Source: Listeria weihenstephanensis (GTDB lineage Bacteria > Bacillota > Bacilli > Lactobacillales > Listeriaceae). Taken from it: DNA of 64,000 nucleotides. Below the pieces are notes generated by a model. That model did no database searches. It saw only the letters and a list, made by a program, of their open reading frames with translations, and was not told the origin of the DNA. Position numbers and translations under genes: made by a program. How positions within the stretch are numbered: the first letter of the stretch is position 1; each line of letters begins with the position of its first letter. Shown piece after piece: positions 54,045 to 63,472 of the stretch. The stretch lies in NCBI RefSeq assembly GCF_003534205.1, contig NZ_CP011102.1, positions 3,342,293 to 3,406,292 of the forward strand, written 5' to 3'.

Positions 54045-55125
54045 GTATTTCTCCCCCTTTATGAGTCGCTACAAATTTTCCCATCAGAGTCGTCAATGCT
54101 TCAACACCCTCATACGGAAATGCATTGTAGATACTTGCGCGCATACCACCAACCGAGCGATGTCCCTTCAAATTTTCAAAGTGAAGTTCCTCCGCTTCTT
54201 TAATAAATAAGGCATCTAAATCCGCTGAACCCGTCACAAACGGCACATTCGTAAGCGAGCGATCAGCCTTGTTTACAGGAGACGAGAACAACGATGACGC
54301 ATCCAAATAATCATATAAAAGTCCAGCTTTCTTCCTATTCAGCGCCTCGATTCCCGCCACGCCACCTTGCTCCTTAATCCATTCAAAAACCAACTTCGAC
54401 ACATAAATCGCAAAAGTCGCTGGCGTATTGTACATCGAACCATTCTTCGTCTGAACCTCGTAATCAAGCATTGCCGGCAAACCAGCTACATTTCCAATCA
54501 AATCCTCTCGAACAATAACGATCGTGAGACCCGCAGGACCAATGTTTTTCTGAGCTCCTGCATAAATCAAGCCAAACTTGCTCACATCGTACACACTCGA
54601 CAAAATATTGGAAGACATATCCGCGACAAGCGGCACATCACCCGTTTCAGGAGGTGTGAAAATCGCCGTACCCTCAATCGTATTATTTGTCGTAATATGC
54701 AAATAAGCCGCATCGGACGGCACACGCGGTATCTCTGGAATATAACTGAAATTCTTATCTTTGGACGACGCCAAAACTTCAACATCACCAATTTTAGCCG
54801 CTTCCTCTATCGCTTTTTCAGACCATGACCCTGTATTGACATAATAAGCCGTCTTGCCAGCCATCAAATTCATTGGTACCATGCTGAATTGCAGACTAGC
54901 CCCGCCTTGCAAGAATAAGATTTTGTAATTTTCGGGGATGTGCATTAATTCACGCAATAGCGATTCTGCTCCCGCAAGGATTTCCTCAAACAAATCCGAA
55001 CGATGACTTAATTCCATTACTGACATTCCTGAACCCTTGTACGATAATAACTCCTCCTGCACCTTCTCTAAAACCGGTACGGGCATAATCGCAGGTCCTG
55101 CTGAAAAATTATACGCTCTTTTCAC
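54037..55125 (-). CDS. serC: Phosphoserine aminotransferase
   Basis: 362 residues from GTG 55125, which follows AGGAG by nine bases and gives the expected N-terminus (V)[14 protein letters not shown]; the open frame extends 43 codons further but with no such site. PLP enzyme that converts phosphohydroxypyruvate and glutamate to phosphoserine; the Schiff-base Lys is in [13 protein letters not shown] (about 195). Other family blocks: [24 protein letters not shown] and [14 protein letters not shown]. First gene of the serC-serA operon. Confidence 0.95.
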   Translation of the reverse strand: MKRAYNFSAGPAIMPVPVLEKVQEELLSYKGSGMSVMELSHRSDLFEEILAGAESLLRELMHIPENYKILFLQGGASLQFSMVPMNLMAGKTAYYVNTGSWSEKAIEEAAKIGDVEVLASSKDKNFSYIPEIPRVPSDAAYLHITTNNTIEGTAIFTPPETGDVPLVADMSSNILSSVYDVSKFGLIYAGAQKNIGPAGLTIVIVREDLIGNVAGLPAMLDYEVQTKNGSMYNTPATFAIYVSKLVFEWIKEQGGVAGIEALNRKKAGLLYDYLDASSLFSSPVNKADRSLTNVPFVTGSADLDALFIKEAEELHFENLKGHRSVGGMRASIYNAFPYEGVEALTTLMGKFVATHKGGEIHV

Positions 55126-55452
55126 TAAACATCTCTCCTGTTCCAATCGTATTTCCAACCTACAACTATGATCTTTTAATACAAAAACTGTGACAAGCCT
55201 TATAAGTGTCGCGAAAAGCCTACTTTGGAGTTCACCTATGTATCTCATTCCCATTTACAGTCTAATCAAACCCACGAATAAATACTTACTCCTAACACTT
55301 GGATACATTATATCAGAAAATACGAATATTTTCAGACAAATTGAACTTATTCTGCGTGTTTTTATTGTCAAATCGGAAGAAAGCGTCATCATATGGCTAA
55401 AAACCTAGTGACACTACTTCCAACCCTATTTCAAATAAATTTTATTAAACAA
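55126..55452. other. Upstream region of serC with candidate promoter and CodY-like motif
   Basis: No gene seen. The minus strand has TATAAT (55316-55311) downstream of an AT-rich dyad GAAAATATTCGTATTTTC. TATTTTCAGACAAAT at 55327-55341 matches the CodY consensus AATTTTCWGAAAATT at 12 of 15 positions. This would place serC-serA under amino-acid/GTP control; low confidence without binding data. Confidence 0.35.
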
Positions 55453-56616
55453 TTATTTCCCGGGTAATAATCGCCTAGATCGGAATACAATCAAATATAT
55501 TGCTAAAAAAATCACCAAAGTCACAATCGACCAACGATACATCATTGCATAACTATAATTGGCTGCAATAAAACTCAGTCCAAAACTACCAAGCGCCATC
55601 CCGACATCCATCCCTGACAAAAATGTCCCATTTGCGATACCTTTTTTATCAGGTGCCGCACGATCCACCGCCAAAGCCTGTAATGAAGGTTGCACCATTC
55701 CATAACCGAGACCGAAGAATAGCGAAGCTCCGAACAAAGTCCAAGCTCCTGTTGCAAATGACAACCACCATAATCCAATGCCCATCAGTAGGATTCCAGG
55801 AATAATAACGACCCGATGTCCTTTCGAATCATATAATCGCCCTGCAAAAACACGACTTATTAATACCATAATTGCCTGCCCGACAAAGAAAATCCAGACC
55901 ATTTTCACGTGTAATTCCAGTCCATAAATCATCATAAACGTCTGAATTCCACCTAACGGAAACGCCATCAACATGCACAGCAATGCAGGCAATAACGCCC
56001 CCTTATCGAACAATTGCATTTTATGTTTCACAACGATCTCCTGTTTTGGCATTTGAAGTCTTGTTACCAATATAAACACCAATACCATCAACACAATCGA
56101 GAACCCAATCAGAAAATTAAACGAAAACTGGTTCATCAAAATAATCGCAATAATCGGTGCAAGCGACATCCCAAGTGCCGTCGTCAATCCATAAAAACCA
56201 ATACCTTCCCCCGTCCGATTCGGTGGCACAAGTGTCGAAACACCAGTCGCAATGGAAGTTGTTGTAATCCCCCAACCGACGCCATGAAATAATCGTAGCA
56301 CCAGAAGCGCCGATACAACCGTTGACCAATAAAAATTCACCGTAACCGCAATCAATACAAAAAAGCCAACCAAAATCATTATTTTCGCACCAAAACGATC
56401 ATTTAGCCCTCCTGCAATAACTCGCATAAATAAAGCTACCAACGAAAATAAGCCCACCGCCAAACTCGCCTGGGTTTCCGTACCTCCAAGTTTAATAATC
56501 TGCGCCGGTAAAGTAGGCATGAAAATTTGAAAACCAATATATAAAAATAAACTAGAAATCAATAAAATAACGTAATCTTTCGTCCACAACTTCGCCTTCA
56601 AAAAATCCCTTCTCAC
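55453..56616 (-). CDS. MFS efflux-type transporter
   Basis: 387 residues, about 12 membrane helices, with motif A GGLNDRFGAKIMILVGF (about 69-85) and the drug-efflux-like stretch RLFHGVGWGITTTSIATG. The start is GTG, overlapping the MarR stop by 4 bp, so the two are co-translated. Pairing with a MarR regulator suggests drug or toxic-compound efflux, though the closest families also include sugar efflux and putative metabolite exporters. Confidence 0.85.
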   Translation of the reverse strand: MRRDFLKAKLWTKDYVILLISSLFLYIGFQIFMPTLPAQIIKLGGTETQASLAVGLFSLVALFMRVIAGGLNDRFGAKIMILVGFFVLIAVTVNFYWSTVVSALLVLRLFHGVGWGITTTSIATGVSTLVPPNRTGEGIGFYGLTTALGMSLAPIIAIILMNQFSFNFLIGFSIVLMVLVFILVTRLQMPKQEIVVKHKMQLFDKGALLPALLCMLMAFPLGGIQTFMMIYGLELHVKMVWIFFVGQAIMVLISRVFAGRLYDSKGHRVVIIPGILLMGIGLWWLSFATGAWTLFGASLFFGLGYGMVQPSLQALAVDRAAPDKKGIANGTFLSGMDVGMALGSFGLSFIAANYSYAMMYRWSIVTLVIFLAIYLIVFRSRRLLPGK

Positions 56617-57035
56617 TCTAAATTATTTTCAATCCGCGCTAAAATATCCAAATATGTTGCAAGTTCTACATCCGATATCCCTTGATAAAAATGCGCACAC
56701 GTCTCCTCCACCACATTTCGAATCAGTTGCACTTTTTGTTTTCCTTCTATAGAAAGAGATAATAACGTAATCCGCCGATCCTTCTCGTCCACCATTTTCG
56801 TCATCAAATTTTTCCGAACAAGCACATCGATAATCCGGTTCACAGTCGGTGCATCTTTTTCCGCAAAATCAGCCACATGCCGCTGAGAAATCGGCGCCTT
56901 TTGATCCACCACATTCAAAACCGACCACTGCTCTGGCGTCACTTCAAAGCGCTCCAAAGCATGTTGTAATCCAAGACTAGCCTTTTTCGCCACCACATTT
57001 GTCCGAAACGTAATGCCATCATAAAATTCCCGCAT
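56613..57035 (-). CDS. MarR-family transcriptional regulator
   Basis: 140 residues from the ATG at 57035 (AAAGGTG eight bases upstream). Winged HTH with VTPEQWSVLNVV, APISQRHVADFAEKDAPTVN (recognition helix) and LVRKNLMTKMVDEKDRRITLL (wing), flanked by dimerising helices. It should repress itself and the downstream MFS gene through the palindrome at 57060-57090 until a ligand binds. Confidence 0.92.
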   Translation of the reverse strand: MREFYDGITFRTNVVAKKASLGLQHALERFEVTPEQWSVLNVVDQKAPISQRHVADFAEKDAPTVNRIIDVLVRKNLMTKMVDEKDRRITLLSLSIEGKQKVQLIRNVVEETCAHFYQGISDVELATYLDILARIENNLE

Positions 57036-57059
57036 GTTAGATTCACCTTTCCTCAATTA

Positions 57060-57090
57060 AGTTGTTACAACAATCATTGTCATAACAACT
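57060..57090. promoter_or_regulatory. Candidate MarR operator
   Basis: An inverted repeat with 15-base arms around a central C (57060-57074 and 57076-57090), two mismatches in the arms: AGTTGTTACAACAAT then its near complement. It lies 25 bp upstream of the MarR start codon. Confidence 0.65.
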
Positions 57091-57149
57091 ATATCACAAA
57101 AAAGATATGATAACAGCATAAAACCATTATCACACCTCTAAATTAAAAC

Positions 57150-57815
57150 TTATTTTTCACTATCTAAAGCAAATTTACCAACAATCGCAGCGACTAAACC
57201 ACCAACGATAGGCGCTAAAATAAACACCCACAATTGAGATAAAGCTTCACCGCCAGCAAATAAAGCTGGACCAATACTACGAGCCGGGTTAACAGAAGTT
57301 CCTGTCAACGGAATACCTAATAAGTGAATTAAAACTAGAGTCAAGCCGATAACTAGACCAGCGAACGCAGGATTTCCTTTTTTACCAGTAACGACGATGA
57401 TAACTAAAACGAATACGAAAGTTAAAATTGCTTCTACTAAAAACGCACCGCCTGCACCGATATTTCCAAATCCATTTTGACCTAAGTTTTTTGTAGACAT
57501 ATCAGAAAGATTTAAGAATGAAAGCAATGTAACGGTACCAACAATCGCACCTGCTACTTGCGCCACAATATATCCTACTAACTCGCTACCTGAAATTCTC
57601 TTGTTCAAGAACATCGCAACGGAAACAGCTGGATTCACGTGACATCCAGAAATAGTCCCAATGCTGTACGCCATCGCAACGATTGACAAACCAAATGCCA
57701 TCGCAATTCCAAGCGTTCCAATTCCTTCAATTCCGCCGCCTAAAACAGCAGTACCTGTACCGAATAAAACCAAAACAAAAGTTCCGATAAATTCAGCAAA
57801 TAATTTTTTACTCAT
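57150..57815 (-). CDS. Aquaporin (MIP family, AqpZ-like)
   Basis: 221 residues from the ATG at 57815 with AAAGGAGG seven bases upstream. Six helices and the two pore loops SGCHVNPAVSVAMFL (about 62-76) and SVNPARSIGPALF (about 180-192). The Arg after the second NPA and the absence of the Asp of glycerol channels (NPARS rather than NPARD) favour a water channel over a glycerol facilitator. The GTGTAVLGGGIEG N-terminal helix is typical of the group. Single gene with its own promoter. Confidence 0.9.
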   Translation of the reverse strand: MSKKLFAEFIGTFVLVLFGTGTAVLGGGIEGIGTLGIAMAFGLSIVAMAYSIGTISGCHVNPAVSVAMFLNKRISGSELVGYIVAQVAGAIVGTVTLLSFLNLSDMSTKNLGQNGFGNIGAGGAFLVEAILTFVFVLVIIVVTGKKGNPAFAGLVIGLTLVLIHLLGIPLTGTSVNPARSIGPALFAGGEALSQLWVFILAPIVGGLVAAIVGKFALDSEK

Positions 57816-57851
57816 GTGTTCTCCTCCTTTTGAAAATTTACGCACTTATTA

Positions 57852-57880
57852 TATATACCTCTAAATTGGCAAATTGTAAA
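57852..57880 (-). promoter_or_regulatory. Promoter of the aquaporin gene
   Basis: Minus strand -35 TTTACA (57880-57875), 17-bp spacer, -10 TATATA (57857-57852), 37 bp before the start codon. Confidence 0.55.
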
Positions 57881-58031
57881 CAACTATTTTAGTAATATTT
57901 TGCACATTTCAGGAGAAATTGATTTATTTACCTAAAAAAACGCTTACTTCTAAGAAAAAGTGTATAATTATGTTGTATCGATGCAAAAGTGGTGCTCGCA
58001 CTTCCAAATATTCATAAATAAAATACTACCA

Positions 58032-58047
58032 TGTTTCACGTGAAACA
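58032..58047. other. parS site 2
   Basis: TGTTTCACGTGAAACA, perfect consensus, 21 bp before the hen1 start codon and thus within its promoter/leader region. A TATAAT at 57963-57968 is the likely hen1 -10 box. Confidence 0.92.
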
Positions 58048-58068
58048 TTGAAAATAAAGGAGACCCTA

Positions 58069-59328
58069 ATGGCCATTATTCAAATTAAATCTACAAATCC
58101 AGACTTTTCTTTCCTTATTAAGAAGAATCCCGACTCTGGTATGATCCTTCGTCAAATGCGCAAAGGTACCGCACACGGTTGGTACTCCTCACCTGACACC
58201 TATAATGTCTATTTTAAAGACGCTGATAATGAGATTTCCTATAAAAAGTATCGAGATGAGAATTTTGAATACCTCAATCTTTCCCGCTACAATTCGAACA
58301 TTTTCCCGCTAAATGCTTTAGGTGAATTCTTTTCTTTAAAAGAACGTGACTCGCGAGACCTTCCAGGATTCACACACCAGTTCCACATTAATATGCTCTA
58401 CATCCGTCGCTCTCACTACATTGAGTTTTTTCAAAAATATATGCCTAACTATACTTTCGAAACCACCCATCTTGCTGATAAAAATTGGGCCGTGACGATC
58501 TCAACGGAATCTAGTCTTTATGATCTGATCCATATGTCTAATCTCTTTTGCCTGTTTTTTGCGGGTTTCAGTCAAGAATACCTGGATATCACGGACGACT
58601 TACTTACCAAATACATCAAAAGTGTCCAGATTACTGATCCACCGTTCTACATCCGTAACCTATTTGTGCATAATTTTCTAACCACACGAAATACGTTCAA
58701 TAAATTCAAATCCGAACTTGAAGCAACGGATAGATACGATATTCAATTTGATTTCGGTGGCACTGCCGTTCAAAGGCGGAATTTTATCGCAAGTCAGCTG
58801 AATTTTGATAAAGTTATAGTTGATATTGGCTGTGGCGAGGGCTTTTACGCGATTCACTTTGCTGCAAAAACGAAGCTAGATTACTACGCGATCGATATTG
58901 ACCCAGAAATGCTACTCCTAACCAATAAAAAAGCGGCGAAAAAAGAACTCGATAACATCATCACATACCCATCTCTAGAAACTTTTCTAGAAAACGCTCC
59001 TACCGAGAAAGTCGATGTTATTTTAACAGAAGTTATCGAACATATGCATACAAAAATGGCGAAAAAACTCATCCGCAACATCATTCAAGCCATCGATTTC
59101 GATACATTCATTATTACTACACCAAACAGCGATTTCAATACGTTTTATGGTCTCGAAGGCTTCCGTCATGATGATCATGATTGGGAAATGAGCACAGCTG
59201 AGTTTCAAACATGGCTTACGGAAGTAGTTAATGATGATAATATCTCGCTTGAATTCCACGAGATTGGCGACGCAGTCAACGGTATTCACACAACACAAGG
59301 TGCCATTTTAAGAAGGGAGAAAATCTAA
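58069..59328 (+). CDS. hen1: Bacterial Hen1: 3'-terminal RNA ribose 2'-O-methyltransferase
   Basis: 419 residues from the ATG at 58069 (AAAGGAG upstream). The N-terminal half (about 1-235) is the bacterial Hen1 extension that binds Pnkp and activates its ligase. The C-terminal half is the methyltransferase: SAM motif VDIGCGEGFYAIHFA (about 252-266), the acidic motif IDIDPEM, and the Hen1 metal site EVIEHMH (Glu321, Glu324, His325), with a further His-containing loop RHDDHDWEM near 368. It marks the 3' end of a broken RNA before sealing so the repaired site resists being cut again. It ends 1 bp before the pnkp ATG, so they form an operon. Confidence 0.92.
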   Translation: MAIIQIKSTNPDFSFLIKKNPDSGMILRQMRKGTAHGWYSSPDTYNVYFKDADNEISYKKYRDENFEYLNLSRYNSNIFPLNALGEFFSLKERDSRDLPGFTHQFHINMLYIRRSHYIEFFQKYMPNYTFETTHLADKNWAVTISTESSLYDLIHMSNLFCLFFAGFSQEYLDITDDLLTKYIKSVQITDPPFYIRNLFVHNFLTTRNTFNKFKSELEATDRYDIQFDFGGTAVQRRNFIASQLNFDKVIVDIGCGEGFYAIHFAAKTKLDYYAIDIDPEMLLLTNKKAAKKELDNIITYPSLETFLENAPTEKVDVILTEVIEHMHTKMAKKLIRNIIQAIDFDTFIITTPNSDFNTFYGLEGFRHDDHDWEMSTAEFQTWLTEVVNDDNISLEFHEIGDAVNGIHTTQGAILRREKI

Positions 59329-59329
59329 C

Positions 59330-61891
59330 ATGGAATTAAAAACAAAATTACACACGATATTCATGCTTGTCGGTCCAACAGAATGCGGAAAATCAACATT
59401 TGCCCGAAACATACTCTTACCACAACTCCAATTTTCAGATCCCGACAAAAACTTCCCCGCAAACATTCAATACCTATCCTCCGATGCGATCCGTCAAGAA
59501 ATGCTCGGAAAGGACTACGATAAATACGCGCAAATTATGCTCGAAGCAAGCGATCAAACTTTCGAAATGTTATTTAAAAAACTAGATTTAGTGACAAAAT
59601 TCCCAATCAACGCCGAATTTGTCATTTTAGATACAACAGGGCTTCATGCCGATTTCCGCGAAAAAGTCCGAGAAACTGCCAAAAAGAACAACTATAATCT
59701 CGAAGTTATTCTTTTTGACTATCGAAATCGCGAAGACTACTACACAAGCGAACGTTCCAAAAAACTAATTTCAAACCATCTCACGCGTCTAAAAAAGGAT
59801 ATTCTCCCTCATATTGCGCGTGAAAACTATAACCAGATTCATCGCGTTCGTGCCAAGAATTTCACGACACAGCCAGATGATTACACTATAAAAATTACGA
59901 ACAAAACCGCTTTTTTAGACACGATTTTGCCGACAAATGAAACCTACACGATAATTGGTGATGTTCATGAGTGTGTCAGCGAGCTAAAATCACTCCTACA
60001 AAAGCACGGTGTACAAATCGAGGACAATAAAATCACGCATAGCCCGTGTAAAATCGTTCTAGTTGGCGATTGGATCGATAAAGGAAAAAATACACGTGAA
60101 ATCACCGAATTTCTACATGAAAACCAGCAATATTTCTTATTTGTACTGGGAAATCACGAAAACTTTGTTCATAAATATATTTTGGGCGAAATCAAAGGCG
60201 CAAATCAAGAAATTGTCGATAATTACTTCGATTCTATTCCTGATCTTGTTGCAGATCCTATACTTTTCGCGAAATTCGAGGATCTCTTCCATTTAGCACA
60301 ACCTTTCTACCATTATATTGGCGACGAAACGGCATCTTTCTATGTCACGCACTCCCCTTGCCAAAATAAATATATCGGAAAACTAGACGGAAACTCCATG
60401 CGTCATCAACGTAATTTCCATTTAGATCGCACCAAACCTGTTCAAGAACAGCTCGCATTTTTAGAACAAGATGCTGTGAATAATTATCCGTATCATATTT
60501 TTGGACACGTAGCTGCAAAAAAAGCGTTTCGTATCAAAAATAAGCTACACCTCGACACCGGATGCGCACATGGCAATACCCTAACCGCGGTCACACTTAA
60601 ATACCGCAAGCCTATTTTCAAATCGGTCCACTCCGAGAATCAACAATTAGCTGGCGAATTACCCGAACTATTTAAACAAAAACGTACCGTCGCGATTTCC
60701 GAGTTAGACACAGAATCACTACGCCGTCTCCATTACATTAGCGAAAACAAGATAAATTTCGTATCTGGAACCATGTCGCCAGCACCTAAAGATCTCGAAA
60801 CAAATAATTTAGAATCCCTAGAAAAAGGACTGGAGTATTTTGCAAAAAAAGGCATTTCCGAGGTCGTTCTTCAGCCTAAATATATGGGCTCCCGCTGCAA
60901 CATCTACTTGCATAAAAATACAAAATCTAGTTTTGCAGTCAGTCGAAACGGCTATAAAATAACTCATATTGACTTGACGCCGATTTACCAAATACTACAA
61001 TCTCAATTTGCAACATATATGGCGGAAAACAACATTCAAATGCTTATTTTAGACGGCGAACTACTTCCTTGGCAAGCACTGGGCAAAGAACTCATCGAAA
61101 AACAGTTCCAGCCAATCGAAACCGCCTTAGAAACAGAGCTATCCTTTTTACAATCACATGGTTTTGATGAAAGCCTATCCGCGTTGCTTGATCAATATAA
61201 CATCAGCGAGTTTGAAACCGATCAAACACAGCTCACCAAGAAGCAACTAAACGACAAATACGGCTCCCAACTTTATCAAAACTACAAACCGCTACATCAA
61301 ATCAAGCAAACACATGTAAACTTAGCGAAGCATCAAGAAGCATTAGCCACCTACAAACAACAATTAGAAATTTACGGAGCTGAATCAGATCTAGATTACA
61401 AAGCTTTTTCCGTACTGAAAATCATTTATAATGATGGAACCGAGCAAATCCCAACTTGGCCCACTTCTGAAATGTATCGCTTTTTGAATGATGATACATT
61501 TGAAGTCCTAGATCTAACGCAACCTGACGCCCTTTCCATCGCCTGGAAGTACTTCCATACCATCACATTAACTAACAAAATGGAAGGAATCGTCATCAAA
61601 CCTGAAAAACTGACGCCACATATCGCACCTTACATGAAGGTTCGCAACATGGATTACCTGTCGATCATTTACGGCTATGACTTCCAATTTCCGCATAAGT
61701 TCAATAAGCTAATCAAACAGAAAAATATCAACAAAAAACTCCGCACATCGATCAATGAATGGTCTCTAGGTTCTAAATTACTCCAAATAAACTGGGAAGA
61801 AATCTCACCTACGAACCAAAAATTCAATGAAACGGCTGCAAATCTCCTTTTTGAGGTGGAACAAGAACGCGATATCGACCCCCGATTATAA
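59330..61891 (+). CDS. pnkp: Pnkp: polynucleotide kinase-phosphatase-ligase for RNA repair
   Basis: 853 residues, close to the roughly 870 of characterised bacterial Pnkp. Three domains in order: 5'-kinase with P-loop GPTECGKSTFAR (15-26); metallophosphatase with GDVHE (210-214), VGDWIDKGKNT, GNHENF and FGHVA; and an adenylyltransferase/ligase with motif I PKYMGSRC, nucleotidyl Lys517, later EGIVIKPEK. It heals 2',3'-cyclic phosphate and 5'-OH ends, then needs Hen1 to seal. Immediately downstream of hen1. A perfect parS site begins right after the TAA. Such pairs occur sporadically in bacteria and are not part of the usual Listeria core as I recall. Confidence 0.95.
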   Translation: MELKTKLHTIFMLVGPTECGKSTFARNILLPQLQFSDPDKNFPANIQYLSSDAIRQEMLGKDYDKYAQIMLEASDQTFEMLFKKLDLVTKFPINAEFVILDTTGLHADFREKVRETAKKNNYNLEVILFDYRNREDYYTSERSKKLISNHLTRLKKDILPHIARENYNQIHRVRAKNFTTQPDDYTIKITNKTAFLDTILPTNETYTIIGDVHECVSELKSLLQKHGVQIEDNKITHSPCKIVLVGDWIDKGKNTREITEFLHENQQYFLFVLGNHENFVHKYILGEIKGANQEIVDNYFDSIPDLVADPILFAKFEDLFHLAQPFYHYIGDETASFYVTHSPCQNKYIGKLDGNSMRHQRNFHLDRTKPVQEQLAFLEQDAVNNYPYHIFGHVAAKKAFRIKNKLHLDTGCAHGNTLTAVTLKYRKPIFKSVHSENQQLAGELPELFKQKRTVAISELDTESLRRLHYISENKINFVSGTMSPAPKDLETNNLESLEKGLEYFAKKGISEVVLQPKYMGSRCNIYLHKNTKSSFAVSRNGYKITHIDLTPIYQILQSQFATYMAENNIQMLILDGELLPWQALGKELIEKQFQPIETALETELSFLQSHGFDESLSALLDQYNISEFETDQTQLTKKQLNDKYGSQLYQNYKPLHQIKQTHVNLAKHQEALATYKQQLEIYGAESDLDYKAFSVLKIIYNDGTEQIPTWPTSEMYRFLNDDTFEVLDLTQPDALSIAWKYFHTITLTNKMEGIVIKPEKLTPHIAPYMKVRNMDYLSIIYGYDFQFPHKFNKLIKQKNINKKLRTSINEWSLGSKLLQINWEEISPTNQKFNETAANLLFEVEQERDIDPRL

Positions 61892-61907
61892 TGTTTCACG
61901 TGAAACA
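61892..61907. other. parS site 3
   Basis: TGTTTCACGTGAAACA, perfect consensus, starting the base after the pnkp stop codon. It shares the context ATTATAA before it with site 1 and is likewise followed by a terminator. Confidence 0.92.
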
Positions 61908-61910
61908 TAC

Positions 61911-61951
61911 AAAAAGAAGCTTCCCCGCGAAAAACGGAGAAGCTTCTTTTT
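61911..61951. terminator. Bidirectional terminator between pnkp and jag
   Basis: Perfect 13-bp stem AAAAAGAAGCTTC / GAAGCTTCTTTTT (61911-61923, 61939-61951). The jag stop codon lies in its right arm. Confidence 0.85.
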
Positions 61952-62570
61952 ATCCTTTTACAGGCTTAATCACAATATAACGATATGGTTCGCGACCTTC
62001 TGAATGTGTTTCCACACGCTTATCTTCGCTTAAAATCGCATGAATTGTCTTTCTTTCAAACGAAGGCATCGGCTCCAAATGAACAACTCGGCGCGTCTTT
62101 ACAGTTTTATCAGCCATTTTCTTAGCCAATAAAGCTAGTGTTTCATAACGACGTTCCCGATAATCTCCAACATTCACAACAACATTTTTGTACTGTGTTG
62201 TGTCTTTATTGGCGATCAGTTGCGTCAAATATTGCAATGCGTTTAACGTCTGACCATGTTTTCCAATCAGCAGGCCTAGGTTATTTCCCGACACTTGGAT
62301 GCTGACTTCCTTACCTTGTTCAGAGACATCAACGGATACTTCCGCACCCATTTTTGTAGCCACGTCAATCACATACTGAACAGCAGTTTCAATTTGGTTA
62401 TGTTTCTCGATGACCTTGACCATCGCGAGCCTTGAACCAATTCCGAAAATACCTTTTTTACCAGCGTCCATGATTTCCACGTCTACTTTTTCCCGCGTTG
62501 TGCCTAAGTCCTTCAACGCGTTTTGAATTGCTTCTTCAACGGTTTGGCCTTGCGCAGTTATATCTCTCAC
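61950..62570 (-). CDS. jag: Jag/KhpB RNA-binding protein
   Basis: 206 residues with three parts: the N-terminal Jag-N domain (MRDITAQGQTVEEAIQNAL), a KH domain with LGLLIGKHGQTLNALQYL (about 112-130), and a C-terminal R3H domain with EPMPSFERKTIHAIL. Binds RNA in complex with KhpA and affects cell elongation and division in Gram-positives. It overlaps yidC by 4 bp. The order rnpA-yidC-jag is the standard one beside oriC. Confidence 0.95.
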   Translation of the reverse strand: MRDITAQGQTVEEAIQNALKDLGTTREKVDVEIMDAGKKGIFGIGSRLAMVKVIEKHNQIETAVQYVIDVATKMGAEVSVDVSEQGKEVSIQVSGNNLGLLIGKHGQTLNALQYLTQLIANKDTTQYKNVVVNVGDYRERRYETLALLAKKMADKTVKTRRVVHLEPMPSFERKTIHAILSEDKRVETHSEGREPYRYIVIKPVKG

Positions 62571-63430
62571 TTTCTCTTCTTACCTCCCTTTTTCGATGCA
62601 GACATTGTCGCTGCTTTCTTTTTAAGTCTTTCTTCTTCCTTCTTAGCCTCTTCCAAAGCCGCAGCTTCGCGTTTCGCCTTGAATGGATTATTAATTAACA
62701 TTGTTTGGAAAATCGTAAATACGTTTCCGACAACCCAGTAAAGTGCCAACGCTGACGGTAAACTGATACCCGCGAAAAGAATCATCAATGGCATGAAGTA
62801 GATAATCATGTTCATCGATTTATTTTGTTGTGTTTGGCCCATCATCGACAATTTAGAAGAAATAAATGTCGTTAGAGCTGCTAAAATCGGTAAAATGAAA
62901 TACGGATCTTTATCGCCTAGTGTCATCCACAAGAAATCCTGTGTCTTAATCTCGGCTGTCCGGCTAATCGCTTGGTAGAATCCAAGTAAGATCGGCATTT
63001 GAATCAATAACGGTAAACAACCCATCATTGGATTTGCATTGTTCTCTTGATATAGACGCATTGTTTCTTGTTGTAGCTTTTGTTTTGTTTCGTTATCTTT
63101 TGATTTGTATTTTTCTTGCAGTTCTTTAATTTGCGGTTGCATCGCTGTCATAGCTTTTTGGCTCTTCAGCTGTTTGATCATCAATGGCATAATAAGCAGT
63201 CGGATCACAACAGTTGTCATGATAATCCCCATCGCGTAGTTGCCACCAAATAGATTCGCAAACCAAATAATTACTTCTGATAATGGATAGACAATGTAAT
63301 GGCTCCAAAATCCTGTAGACTCAGATGTGATCGGTGATGTTGACACGCCACAGCCCGCTAAAACAGCCATAAGTCCAACCATCAATCCCACTAAGAGCAA
63401 CTTCTTCTTCAATTGCATTTTCTTCTTCAA
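62567..63430 (-). CDS. yidC: YidC/OxaA membrane protein insertase (lipoprotein type)
   Basis: 287 residues. Signal with lipobox VLAGC near residue 27, then five membrane helices; the hydrophilic groove helix VIRLLIMPLMIKQLKSQKAM holds the conserved Arg, and the blocks NPMMGCLPLLIQMPILLGFYQAI and ALYWVVGNVFTIFQT are classic. The C-terminus is Lys-rich (KKAATMSASKKGGKKRK), as needed for ribosome contact. Inserts membrane proteins with or without SecYEG. Confidence 0.96.
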   Translation of the reverse strand: MKKKMQLKKKLLLVGLMVGLMAVLAGCGVSTSPITSESTGFWSHYIVYPLSEVIIWFANLFGGNYAMGIIMTTVVIRLLIMPLMIKQLKSQKAMTAMQPQIKELQEKYKSKDNETKQKLQQETMRLYQENNANPMMGCLPLLIQMPILLGFYQAISRTAEIKTQDFLWMTLGDKDPYFILPILAALTTFISSKLSMMGQTQQNKSMNMIIYFMPLMILFAGISLPSALALYWVVGNVFTIFQTMLINNPFKAKREAAALEEAKKEEERLKKKAATMSASKKGGKKRK

Positions 63431-63472
63431 ATAGTGCTACCTCCACTCTCCGCCTGTATTTTTTTCATAAAA

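Noticed and set aside
55190..55408. A 72-codon plus-strand frame upstream of serC
   Set aside because: No ribosome site; it crosses the serC promoter region and shows no domain pattern.
57150..57815. Glycerol facilitator glpF
   Set aside because: The second pore motif is NPARS rather than NPARD, and there is no glpK or glpD nearby; a water channel is more likely.
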